DNA from: Xanthobacteraceae bacterium
GTDB taxonomy: Bacteria > Pseudomonadota > Alphaproteobacteria > Rhizobiales > Xanthobacteraceae
Assembly (NCBI GenBank): GCA_030037185.1
Contig: JASHRR010000201.1
Span: forward strand, 1-12,740
Length of the DNA: 12,740 nt
Direction of reading: 5' to 3'
A model generated the notes under the pieces. It was not told the origin of the DNA. It searched no databases and worked only from the letters and a program-made list of their open reading frames with translations. The translations under genes and the position numbers were made by a program. This document shows positions 6,891 through 12,740 of the stretch, piece after piece (the stretch's first letter is position 1; every line of letters starts with the position of its first letter).

Positions 6891-6934
6891 ATGGCCTCCA
6901 GCCCGATTGCAGGCCTCCCAGCCGATTCGAGGCC
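6891..6934. repeat. Palindromic intergenic repeat, two head-to-tail copies
   Basis: Two units related to the one at 5839 overlap here. The first pairs GGCCT (6893-6897) with AGGCC (6911-6915); the second pairs GGCCTC (6912-6917) with GAGGCC (6929-6934) around CCAGCCGATTC. The shared core is GCCTCC-(C)AGCC(C)GATT. Confidence 0.6.
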
Positions 6935-7179
6935 CTCCCCCGGCGTTCCCGTAGACGTGCCGGTGATCTGCCGGTATCTTCGAACGCGATCGACTTGTTT
7001 GGGCCGTCTGGCCAAGTCACGCCGTATCTATGTTGCGAAAGCAAGGGACTTGAGCGTCCATTAAGCTGTCCGCTGTGCCCCATCGTTAGGTCAAGGTGGA
7101 TTATATGGCGCTTTGCACACAATGCTTCGCACCGTTTCCTGATTTCACACTGTTTCTTCGGCGTCACATGAGGGGCAAG

Positions 7180-8373
7180 ATGAATTTGCAATTCTTCGTC
7201 CGCTTGGCGACTGTGACTGCACTTCTCGGTGCGATCGATGTTCGCGCGCAGAATGCCGAGCCGCCGGCGGCCGTGGGTCTGCCAGACGCATGCAAACTGA
7301 TGCTGCAGTCGGATCTCGAGGCCTTGTTTCCTGGAATGGCCATCTCCAAAAAAGGAGCAATGCTCAGCGTGGTCTACGAAGGCCCGCAATGGAATCAGGG
7401 CTGTACCTATAGGGTCGACCTTCCAAGCCCGACTTCAAAGATGTTTTTCGCCAACTTCATTTCATTGACGGTCATCAAGTGCGACCTGTGCAACGCCAAG
7501 GATAAATCCAGCGCAGCGCAAACCCTGCCAAACATGCGAAACGCCGAGGAGAAGGTCGCGGCAGCGGCCAATCCGTCTCTCCACTTGCAAGTCGAACGGC
7601 TGTCGGGAATCGGCGATGACGCTTTTGAAGAGACGTCGAACATTCAGTTCAAACTCTGGGTCCGCAAGGACGACCTTATCTTCCTTCTTTTGATGCCCAA
7701 GTATTCGCAGCAGACGCAGGCGAACAGTGTTGCCTTGGCCCAACAAGCGGCCAAGCGCTGGCGTGGTGGTGTAGGCATGGTGGAGGCTGCTACTCCCATT
7801 GCCGCAAACAGTGCAGTGGACGTGCCGCCCGATAAGCGCGAGTTGACCAAGGCATCGCCAGACAAATGGCCAGATGCGTGCGCGTTGCTCACGCCCGATG
7901 ACGTCCACGCCGTGTTCGGTGACATGGCCGTCGACAAGCCGGAAAAGACGATGGGGCAGCTCAAAATTGAGTCGCGCGTCGACCAGGTCGAGCCCCTTCC
8001 GCACCCGATCGCTTGCCGCTATAACGCCCACAAGGCTACGACACTCAACGGACAGCGCCAAACAGTTACAAACACGATTGCTGTAAATGTCTGGGACGTA
8101 GCTACGACAATCGACTTCGCCAAAAAGTACTACCAGATCGCAGTCGGTGACGCGGACACGCAGGTCCCCGGGCTCGGCGACGAAGCCCGCATCGACAAGA
8201 TGAATCGCATTTACATTCGAAAGGGCGTACTTACGATCTCGGTTTACGTCGGCGGGAATTACCGTGACCGGGTACTGTATGATGACGCCAGAAGGCGCGC
8301 AAACGAGCTTGCCAAGCTAGTCGCCGCCAAGCTGCCAATCTTTGTACCTGCAGTGAGGACCGAGACCCCCTGA
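7180..8373 (+). CDS. Exported protein with two tandem DUF3558-like domains, 397 aa
   Basis: Start ATG 7180 is preferred over 7096 and 7168: GAGGGG lies just upstream and it places a Sec signal peptide at the N-terminus (MNLQFFVRLATVTALLGAID, cleavage likely after VRA-23). The mature protein is one domain twice. Copy 1 (~34-195) has L-P-D-A-C (Cys38), Q-G-C-T-Y (Cys75) and GIGDDAFEE. Copy 2 (~229-386) has W-P-D-A-C (Cys234), A-C-R-Y (Cys279), VPGLGDEARID and a closing YIRKGVLTISVYVGG. Equivalent cysteines suggest one disulfide per domain; copy 1 also has CDLC (101-104). The D-A-C-x-L-L-T-x-x-D-V-x-x-V-F-G start and GLGDEA motif recall DUF3558-type envelope proteins; that link is from memory and moderate. 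Likely periplasmic, stand-alone gene, function unknown. Confidence 0.82.
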   Translation: MNLQFFVRLATVTALLGAIDVRAQNAEPPAAVGLPDACKLMLQSDLEALFPGMAISKKGAMLSVVYEGPQWNQGCTYRVDLPSPTSKMFFANFISLTVIKCDLCNAKDKSSAAQTLPNMRNAEEKVAAAANPSLHLQVERLSGIGDDAFEETSNIQFKLWVRKDDLIFLLLMPKYSQQTQANSVALAQQAAKRWRGGVGMVEAATPIAANSAVDVPPDKRELTKASPDKWPDACALLTPDDVHAVFGDMAVDKPEKTMGQLKIESRVDQVEPLPHPIACRYNAHKATTLNGQRQTVTNTIAVNVWDVATTIDFAKKYYQIAVGDADTQVPGLGDEARIDKMNRIYIRKGVLTISVYVGGNYRDRVLYDDARRRANELAKLVAAKLPIFVPAVRTETP

Positions 8374-8970
8374 GTGGGGCCGGCAAATGCCGTGAAAGCT
8401 CCTCCATCGTCCGGGGCGGTGGGGCCCTGCTTAATTCGTGCCGGTGTTTTGGGTCCCCTTGCTCGCCATTGCCAGCCAAAATTCTTCGGTTTCCCAACAG
8501 GCCCCGGTGTCGATTGTCGAGGCTTTGCCATAATGGCCAAGGAGAAGTCCCTTGAATTGGCGGTGGTGCCGCGATGGAAAGAAGACGACGTCTATTCCGA
8601 TGCTGCCGTCCGCCACCTGCCGGATCTGATCCGGACAATGACTGCATGGTCGTCATTGCCTGCGGGATCTCTCGCCTCGCTGGGCTCCCATTCAGGCAAA
8701 CCCGCCTCGCATGTTGAGCTGCCAATGGACGAAATGCGGGTCGAAAAGCAGCTCAAAGGCGGTTTGCGATTTAGCGACAGATGAAAGGTCAGGCATACCT
8801 TCGCGATGCAACCCACTCCCCACCTTTGGCACCAGATTTTCGCCCGCGGGTATCTCACCTGAATAACCAGGGCCCTTCAGAGAACTGAATCACGTAGAGA
8901 CGGTGGTTACTCTCAAAAACGGTTAAGCACCACATAGAGTATGGTAACGTCGTTCTCATGGAGGAATACA
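8374..8970. other. Stretch without a supportable gene
   Basis: Short frames overlap on both strands (plus 8374-8784; minus 8431-8616 and 8231-8725) and none has a convincing ribosome binding site. The minus frame with GSIGIDVVFFPSRHHRQF and the plus frame from ATG 8533 (MAKEKSLELAVVPRWKEDDV) both look faintly protein-like over ~50 residues. This could be a remnant of a transposase or other gene, but I cannot name one. The last ~100 nt probably hold the promoter of the membrane-protein gene at 8971. Confidence 0.5.
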
Positions 8971-9591
8971 ATGAACTCATCTGGCTACCTGTCGATCATC
9001 ACCATGGTGATCATCTTCGTGGCTGTCGGCGGGATGTCTTATTTACGCTTCCGCCGCTTCGCGCGCGACAGGCCTCGCTTGACGGTCCGGGAAACCACTC
9101 CTTCCGGAAAGGAAACGGTTCGATTGCTAACACCCCGAGAAGCCTGGAAGCTAGGGGGCCGCACGCGGCTCTCGTGGTTTGGGACATGGAGAACTCTCGT
9201 CTTCTTGTTTCTGGGGATCACCCTGCTCGTTTTTGACTCGATCGGCGAGCCAGTGTCGCTGGTGGCTTTGCTGGGCGGCACGGCCGTGGGAGTGTGCGTC
9301 GGAATTTATGCGCTACGACTTACCACTTTCGAGGCCATGCCCACCGCCCTTTACTACTACAGGCCGCACCTACTCTACTTCGCCGCGTTGCTCCCGATTT
9401 TGCTGTATGCCGGCGGACGCTTCGGCTATCGTGCGCTCATTGCCGCGGCGACCGGTGGGCCCCGCCCCTCATTGTCATTTTCACTAGACCCGCTGATGCT
9501 GCTGTGCTCGGGTCATCTGCTTAGCTGCTACGCGAGCTACTACATCGGCCTCCTGAGATGGCGCCGGACCGTCACGGCAGGCAGCAACTAG
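8971..9591 (+). CDS. CcdC/DUF1453-like integral membrane protein, 206 aa
   Basis: Start ATG 8971 has GGAGGA (8960-8965) 5 nt upstream, which decides it over the in-frame ATG at 8941. About five transmembrane segments are visible (roughly residues 6-24, 74-90, 95-113, 132-150, 172-190). After the first comes R-F-R-R-F-A-R-D-R-P-R, a basic Arg-rich cytoplasmic loop typical of CcdC/DUF1453 proteins. G-V-x-x-G-x-Y-A-L-R-L-T-x-F-E followed by Y-Y-Y-R-P-H also fits their conserved R-L-T-x-F-E and downstream Y-x-x-N/H-P region. CcdC of Bacillus is linked to cytochrome c biogenesis, but for proteobacterial DUF1453 proteins the role is unknown, and no cytochrome or thiol-redox genes lie nearby. Stand-alone gene. 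Confidence 0.75.
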   Translation: MNSSGYLSIITMVIIFVAVGGMSYLRFRRFARDRPRLTVRETTPSGKETVRLLTPREAWKLGGRTRLSWFGTWRTLVFLFLGITLLVFDSIGEPVSLVALLGGTAVGVCVGIYALRLTTFEAMPTALYYYRPHLLYFAALLPILLYAGGRFGYRALIAAATGGPRPSLSFSLDPLMLLCSGHLLSCYASYYIGLLRWRRTVTAGSN

Positions 9592-9999
9592 CGCTGGACC
9601 GCCAGGTCGGTACGGATCTACCAGAACCGTGGATGATATTCGATGAAGTAGATGAGCGGAGCCGTGTCCAGCCCCACCGTCTTGGCGCGGAGACGCTTTA
9701 GCCATGCCATGATGCCCGTTCGCTAACGCACATTTCTTGGCGTCGATTCCATTCCAGATTTCCGCACCAAGTCCAACTCGTTACTCTTGAGCTGATCATC
9801 GCTCAGCCAATCGAGCGGTAACGCAACCAGGCCGCGCTCGAACAGCTCCCATTGAATTTCGGTAGTACTGCCGCGCCCAGGCGACCTATCTGCAAACCCA
9901 AAAAACGCCCGTGCCGACCTGAAACTGGCCGCATCACCGGGGCGGGCCGGAAGAGAGGCTTTTGCCCAGCGCTTCGCTGGGACCTCTCGTGCCCCATCC
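9592..9999. other. Short gene-poor stretch with a toxin remnant
   Basis: It holds the PIN remnant (9618-9710). Upstream of that, a minus frame ending at 9723 has a protein-like last ~50 residues (TTEIQWELFERGLVALPLDW, then LSDDQLKSNELDLVRKSG), 12 nt before the PIN start. This could be the end of a partner gene, but it does not resemble a VapB or UPF0175 antitoxin that I recognise. Nothing else is supportable. Confidence 0.5.
9618..9710 (-). pseudogene. Truncated PIN-domain (VapC-like) toxin remnant
   Basis: ATG 9710 opens MAWLKRLRAKTVGLDTAPLI then YFIEYHPRFW and TAG. V-G-L-D-T-x-P-L-I-Y-F-I-E-x-H-P-R-F is the hallmark first strand and helix of PIN-domain RNases; the Asp and the Glu are the first acidic metal-binding residues of the active site. 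Intact PIN toxins have about 130 residues, so only the first ~30 remain. The frame ends less than 30 bp from the end of the convergent membrane-protein gene and the later acidic residues are absent, so it cannot be an active nuclease. Family call strong; pseudogene status strong. Confidence 0.7.
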
Positions 10000-10512
10000 C
10001 TACTTCCGCCGCCCTGCATTTGGTTCGACGGCGGCACGCGCTCTTGAACCAGGAGCGCTAGCTCCAGGCTGCCCCGGTTGAGGAGCCGGGGCACGCGGGT
10101 TACCCGACGCAGGTGACGCCGACCTCGCCGGGTTCGCGGCGGGCACATTTGGCAATCCAACGACTGTGACACTAACGCTTCTGTTATCAGTCTTCACAAC
10201 GAAACTGTAGCCTTCCAGAATACGCGGCACCACCCGCGAGAGCGGCCCAACATACGTCCCATTTAGCCGCTTATCGAGATCGACTGACGAATGGTAATCG
10301 ATACCGAATGTACGGCTCAAAGCCGCGAGGACCTCCTCGACCGAGGCGTCACGCGCCTCAATGGTGACGGCTTCCGGACTGCCGCTAAGCCGGGTTTCCC
10401 CGAGCGTCGGAGTCGGAGAAATCGCCAGGGCAACGCCGAGGACAATCGCAGACCGCAAGCCGAGTTGAGGCAAACCGATGGATCGCACCGGGACGCTTGC
10501 TGAGTTGATCAA
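10000..10512 (-). CDS. Secreted STN-domain protein with proline-rich tail, 170 aa
   Basis: I choose the TTG at 10512 because GGAAG lies 7 nt upstream; the longer GTG frame at 10569 has no ribosome binding site. Residues ~11-38 form a signal peptide or anchor (LGLRSAIVLGVALAISPTPT). Residues ~45-120 form a secretin/TonB short N-terminal (STN)-like fold: EAVTIEARDASVEEVLAALS, then F-G-I-D-Y-H-S-S, L-N-G-T-Y-x-G-P-L-S-R-V-V-x-R-I-L-E-G-Y-S-F-V-V-K. The tail is Pro/Ala/Gly-rich and disordered. From memory, very similar stand-alone STN proteins are common in Bradyrhizobium-like genomes. No secretin or TonB gene is adjacent, so it may act in periplasmic protein contacts; the role is unknown. Confidence 0.8.
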   Translation of the reverse strand: MINSASVPVRSIGLPQLGLRSAIVLGVALAISPTPTLGETRLSGSPEAVTIEARDASVEEVLAALSRTFGIDYHSSVDLDKRLNGTYVGPLSRVVPRILEGYSFVVKTDNRSVSVTVVGLPNVPAANPARSASPASGNPRAPAPQPGQPGASAPGSRARAAVEPNAGRRK

Positions 10513-10519
10513 TTTTAAT

Positions 10520-10524
10520 CTTCC
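10520..10524 (-). promoter_or_regulatory. Ribosome binding site deciding a TTG start
   Basis: GGAAG on the minus strand, 7 nt upstream of the TTG at 10512. It is the only purine-rich stretch suitably placed before a start candidate of the STN-domain gene. Confidence 0.5.
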
Positions 10525-11004
10525 TGCAGGTGCCGGTTTTCCGTGGCCTAGAACGCGACCGCATTTCACAAGTTATCATCTATGGTCTTGGCCACATTGC
10601 GGCTGTTTCGGTGCAATCCCGATCAGAAACACCTCAGCCCGAACTCACCCTCTGTCTCCTCCTCGTCCGCGGCCTCCTCGGGCATGCTGGTACTCCCCTG
10701 CGGTCCTCAAACCTCGCTCGGGCTTACCTCCGGGGGGGAGCCCGCAGACGGCGATTGCGCACCGTGAAGCTGCCCGGCCTAACATCGGCGGTGCGCAGAA
10801 TCGCTGTGAACGCTCCAGGTGCCTGCACCTTCATGCGCTTGCCGCAAGCGAGGGCTTGGGGATCGCCTCGTCGGCATCGCGCGAGCAGGTATCGTGCCGG
10901 GGGAGGCGTGGTGGTACAAAGGCAGTCGAACGGTAGGCAGAGCAACAGGCAGATCGGCATCTGCCAAACCGTACTCTTTGAACTTCGTAACGGAGGAGCA
11001 TGCG
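10525..11004. other. Divergent intergenic region without a supportable gene
   Basis: This lies between two divergent genes. The frames are Arg/Ala/Pro-rich shadows with no ribosome binding sites. It holds a short hairpin (10948-10965) and the GGAGGA site of the gene at 11005. Promoters for both genes should be here, but no convincing -35/-10 pairs stand out. Confidence 0.55.
10948..10965. promoter_or_regulatory. Short perfect inverted repeat upstream of the 11005 gene
   Basis: GGCAGAT-CGGC-ATCTGCC, a perfect 7-bp stem with a 4-nt loop, 39 nt upstream of the start. It could be an operator dyad or a leader hairpin. A repeat of this length can occur by chance. Confidence 0.3.
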
Positions 11005-11826
11005 ATGTCCAAAACAGCTTTGCGGTGCAGCGCTGCGCTGATTGCCTCTCTTGCGGCGGGCGCCGCTGCGCAGGCCCAAACGCACGAAAGCGCCATTCCG
11101 AACCTGGCATCCGCTAATTTCGGCTGGCAGCACGGATTCGGGGGACTCGGCTTTCAGCGGGTCGAGGGGAAGGTTGCACCGACCGGACGTGGCCCGGTGC
11201 TGCCCAATGTCGAACGTCTCGCCGATGACCAGAATTCCAATCTGACCGCCTGGGCGGCCGCCCAGATACACATGCACAATGAACTGGTAAAAAAGGGACA
11301 TCGCGCTTTCTCTGCCCAATCCCGGTGTTGGCCCGGCGGCACCCCCGGTCAATTGCTTTTTCTTCAGCCCTTCTACTTCATCCAGACGGCGCAAGAGGTC
11401 TGGATGATCTGGGAGCGCGACCATCAGGTGCGCCGGGTCTATCTCAACCGCCAACACAGTGAGAATCCGAAGCCATCCTGGTTCGGCGAATCCGTCGGCC
11501 ATTACGAGAACGGCGAGCTTGTCATCGACACCATCGGTTTCGTAGAGCATCCCTACAGCTTCGTGGATAATCTCACCACACCGCACACCAAAGACCTGCA
11601 CGTGGTGGAGCGCTGGAAGATCAGCAATGACGGAAATGCGCTCGAAACGACCATCACGGTTGATGACCCCGGCGCATTCAAGGCGCCGTGGTCGGGCATG
11701 ATCCGCTGGCAGAAGGTCAACCGCCCGATCGCGGAATGGGCCTGCGCGGAAAACAATCTGGGTTACGAGCAGGCCTTCGAGCTTCCGGAATATCCGATGC
11801 CGGTGGCAAATACACCGGACTTTTGA
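11005..11826 (+). CDS. Exported protein of an uncharacterised proteobacterial family, 273 aa
   Basis: Start ATG 11005 has GGAGGA at 10992-10997 and opens a clear Sec signal peptide (MSKTALRCSAALIASLAAGA then AAQAQ, cleavage likely near residue 25), so the product is periplasmic or secreted. From memory it belongs to a widespread soil-bacterial family without known function, recognised by the order R-R-V/I-Y/W-L-N/D-R near 143, P-x-x-S-W/Y-F-G-x-S-V-G-H (H166), G-E-L-V-I-D-T-I-G (D175), P-H-T-K-D-L-H-V-V-E-R-W (H194, H199, E202), L-E-T-x-I-T-V-D-D-P-x-A-F and a late W-A-C-x-E-N-N (C247). C108 and C247 could pair. The conserved His, Asp and Glu suggest a metal or catalytic site, but this is inference. 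Convergent with the cupin gene. Confidence 0.8.
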   Translation: MSKTALRCSAALIASLAAGAAAQAQTHESAIPNLASANFGWQHGFGGLGFQRVEGKVAPTGRGPVLPNVERLADDQNSNLTAWAAAQIHMHNELVKKGHRAFSAQSRCWPGGTPGQLLFLQPFYFIQTAQEVWMIWERDHQVRRVYLNRQHSENPKPSWFGESVGHYENGELVIDTIGFVEHPYSFVDNLTTPHTKDLHVVERWKISNDGNALETTITVDDPGAFKAPWSGMIRWQKVNRPIAEWACAENNLGYEQAFELPEYPMPVANTPDF

Positions 11827-11871
11827 TCGCTTTTGAACGGCCACGAGTAAGGCAGGGTCGCGTCGTTTTGT

Positions 11872-11899
11872 TCGCGTCCGCGCCAATCGCCGGACGCGA
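11872..11899. terminator. GC-rich hairpin between convergent genes
   Basis: TCGCGTCCG (11872-11880) and CGGACGCGA (11891-11899) form a perfect 9-bp stem around a 10-nt loop, 46 nt after the stop at 11826 and 93 nt from the stop at 11992. No T-run follows on either strand, so this is not a canonical intrinsic terminator. A bidirectional pause or transcript-end structure is the likeliest role. A second palindrome CGCGACGTCGCG overlaps its right arm. Confidence 0.4.
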
Positions 11900-11991
11900 C
11901 GTCGCGATAGCGCGCGATAGCGCCGCGCGCCAATCCGACAATTGGGTCGATCGGCTCAGCTGCCGGGGCAGCGATCGGACAGTCGATAACA

Positions 11992-12630
11992 TCACTGCGC
12001 GATCGTCGGATTCACCCAGCCAGCCTGCATGACGCCCTGCGATGGCCGGAAGCTCAAATAGTCCACATGATCCGGGATGTCGGCCCATCCGTGCACCACG
12101 CCCGGCGGGACGATCACCACGTCGCCGACCTTTACGGTGACTTTCTTGACGTCATAGGCCATCCCGCCGCAGGTCGGCCCGTTTGGCCCTCCCGGCGAGT
12201 TCTGATCGCTGTGCCGTCCGTTGACGATGTAGCCGTCGGTGAACATCGTTCCGCCGCCGGAGACGATGATATAGCCTTCCGTCTGGAAGTCGTGCGTGAT
12301 GCCTCCCGGCGTTCCGCCCGGAGGAAGGGTTGCCATCGTGCGCCCGCACGGCTGGGCCTGCGCCGCCGCGCCGCCAGGTGCTGGGGGCGCTGGGGTTCTG
12401 GTGGAGCTTCGATGAATAACCCCGACCGCGAAGTTCTCGTAGCCGAGATCGATCACCTTCGCGTTCTCATCGCGGGTTCTCCGTGATTGTTCAGTTGCGC
12501 TGATTTTGTCGAGGTCTTCTTTCATGATGAAGGTAGCGGTCGTCGGTGCCGTCTTCCCGGCCTGGGCGAATGCTGCTAGCGGAGTCATAACCAATGCAAC
12601 AGCCAGAACTTTCACCATTGTGTTTTTCAT
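11992..12630 (-). CDS. Secreted cupin-domain protein, 212 aa
   Basis: Start ATG 12630 has GGAGG 6 nt upstream (12637-12641) and opens a signal peptide (MKNTMVKVLAVALVMTPLAA then FAQAGK, cleavage likely after AFA-22); the frame is open to 12723 but that extension has no ribosome binding site. The fold is a single-domain cupin. Motif 1 is H-D-F-Q-T-E-G-Y (H113, E118) leading to SGGGTMFTDG; motif 2 is G-D-V-V-I-V-P-P-G-V-V-H-G-W (H170). H113, E118 and H170 fit cupin metal ligands, with D114 or H116-position variation as the usual fourth site being non-histidine here. A Pro/Ala/Gly-rich insert lies at ~80-107, and C95 and C154 could form a disulfide. Periplasmic metal-dependent enzyme or sugar-binding protein; substrate unknown. 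Confidence 0.85.
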   Translation of the reverse strand: MKNTMVKVLAVALVMTPLAAFAQAGKTAPTTATFIMKEDLDKISATEQSRRTRDENAKVIDLGYENFAVGVIHRSSTRTPAPPAPGGAAAQAQPCGRTMATLPPGGTPGGITHDFQTEGYIIVSGGGTMFTDGYIVNGRHSDQNSPGGPNGPTCGGMAYDVKKVTVKVGDVVIVPPGVVHGWADIPDHVDYLSFRPSQGVMQAGWVNPTIAQ

Positions 12631-12740
12631 AGCGTCCCTCCCGGATATAGCGTCGTTGTTGGCCAGCTTACATCGTCGCGTGCTGACGGTAGTTCGTACC
12701 GGTAGGGAGGCTATTGCATTCACGCGTCACGGTCGACGGG
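12631..12740. other. Upstream region of the cupin gene
   Basis: Apart from the GGAGG site, this short stretch shows only the 8-bp palindrome TACCGGTA (around 12698) and a second GGGAGGC-like stretch. No gene or clear promoter can be supported before the window ends. Confidence 0.4.

Larger units (their letters stand above)
6398..7179. other. Gene-poor stretch with debris and palindromes
   Basis: No intact gene is supportable. It contains a probable coding remnant at 6419-6541 on the minus strand and a double palindromic repeat at 6891-6934. Long overlapping frames exist on the minus strand (for example about 6408-6887, with a hydrophobic run LLTLIVMGFPLVTYPGILTR), but no frame stays convincing along its length, which fits a decayed gene. 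The last ~100 nt lead into the 7180 gene. Confidence 0.55.

Noticed and set aside
8374..8784. A 136-aa plus-strand gene directly after the DUF3558-like gene
   Set aside because: It begins with GTG straight after the stop without a ribosome binding site, and its composition is not protein-like over most of its length.
10819..11004. N-terminal extension of the 273-aa protein
   Set aside because: The strong GGAGGA and signal peptide both point to ATG 11005; the extension has no ribosome binding site and looks non-coding.
10831..11886. A 351-codon minus frame opposite the 273-aa gene
   Set aside because: Antisense shadow without signal peptide, ribosome binding site or recognisable motifs.

Overview
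The window comes from a GC-rich proteobacterium, most likely an alphaproteobacterium of the Bradyrhizobium/Rhodopseudomonas type. I infer this from base composition, clear GGAGG ribosome binding sites, a proline-rich STN-domain secreted protein, and a ~55-residue W-N-V-Y-K-I...W-L-G-x-V-E-A protein of a kind I associate with that group. No species call is possible from the sequence alone. Most confident genes encode exported or membrane proteins, and the spaces between them hold gene debris and palindromic repeats, so this reads as an accessory region.

Left part, minus strand (about 5664 to 1): a candidate transcription unit. In reading order it holds a 36-aa ORF too short for routine gene calling; an ATGA overlap into an unrecognised 326-aa protein that is visibly AT-richer than its surroundings; a 206-bp gap in which a small ORF ends in a second ATGA overlap; a 1373-aa exported TPR-CHAT protein (caspase/separase-like fold, His1225/Cys1276) with 18 full 42-residue TPR units; and, 15 bp further on, a partial LprI/DUF1311-like secreted protein whose signal peptide appears broken by a one-base slip in a homopolymer. 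This cluster is the best candidate for an undescribed system, but a shared function is only inferred from order and overlaps.

Middle (5665-8970): mostly sparse. It holds palindromic GC-rich repeat units, a candidate promoter, one small conserved-looking gene (6230-6397), a likely gene remnant (6419-6541), and a 397-aa exported protein made of two copies of one domain, DUF3558-like (7180-8373). No gene is supportable in 8374-8970.

Right part (8971-12740): a five-helix CcdC/DUF1453-like membrane protein (+), a truncated PIN-domain (VapC-like) toxin remnant (-), a short STN-domain secreted protein with a TTG start (-), a 273-aa exported protein of a widespread uncharacterised family (+), and a secreted cupin (-). 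The last two converge on a GC-rich hairpin. Apart from the minus-strand cluster the genes look like independent units. No tRNA, rRNA, CRISPR array or intact insertion sequence was seen.
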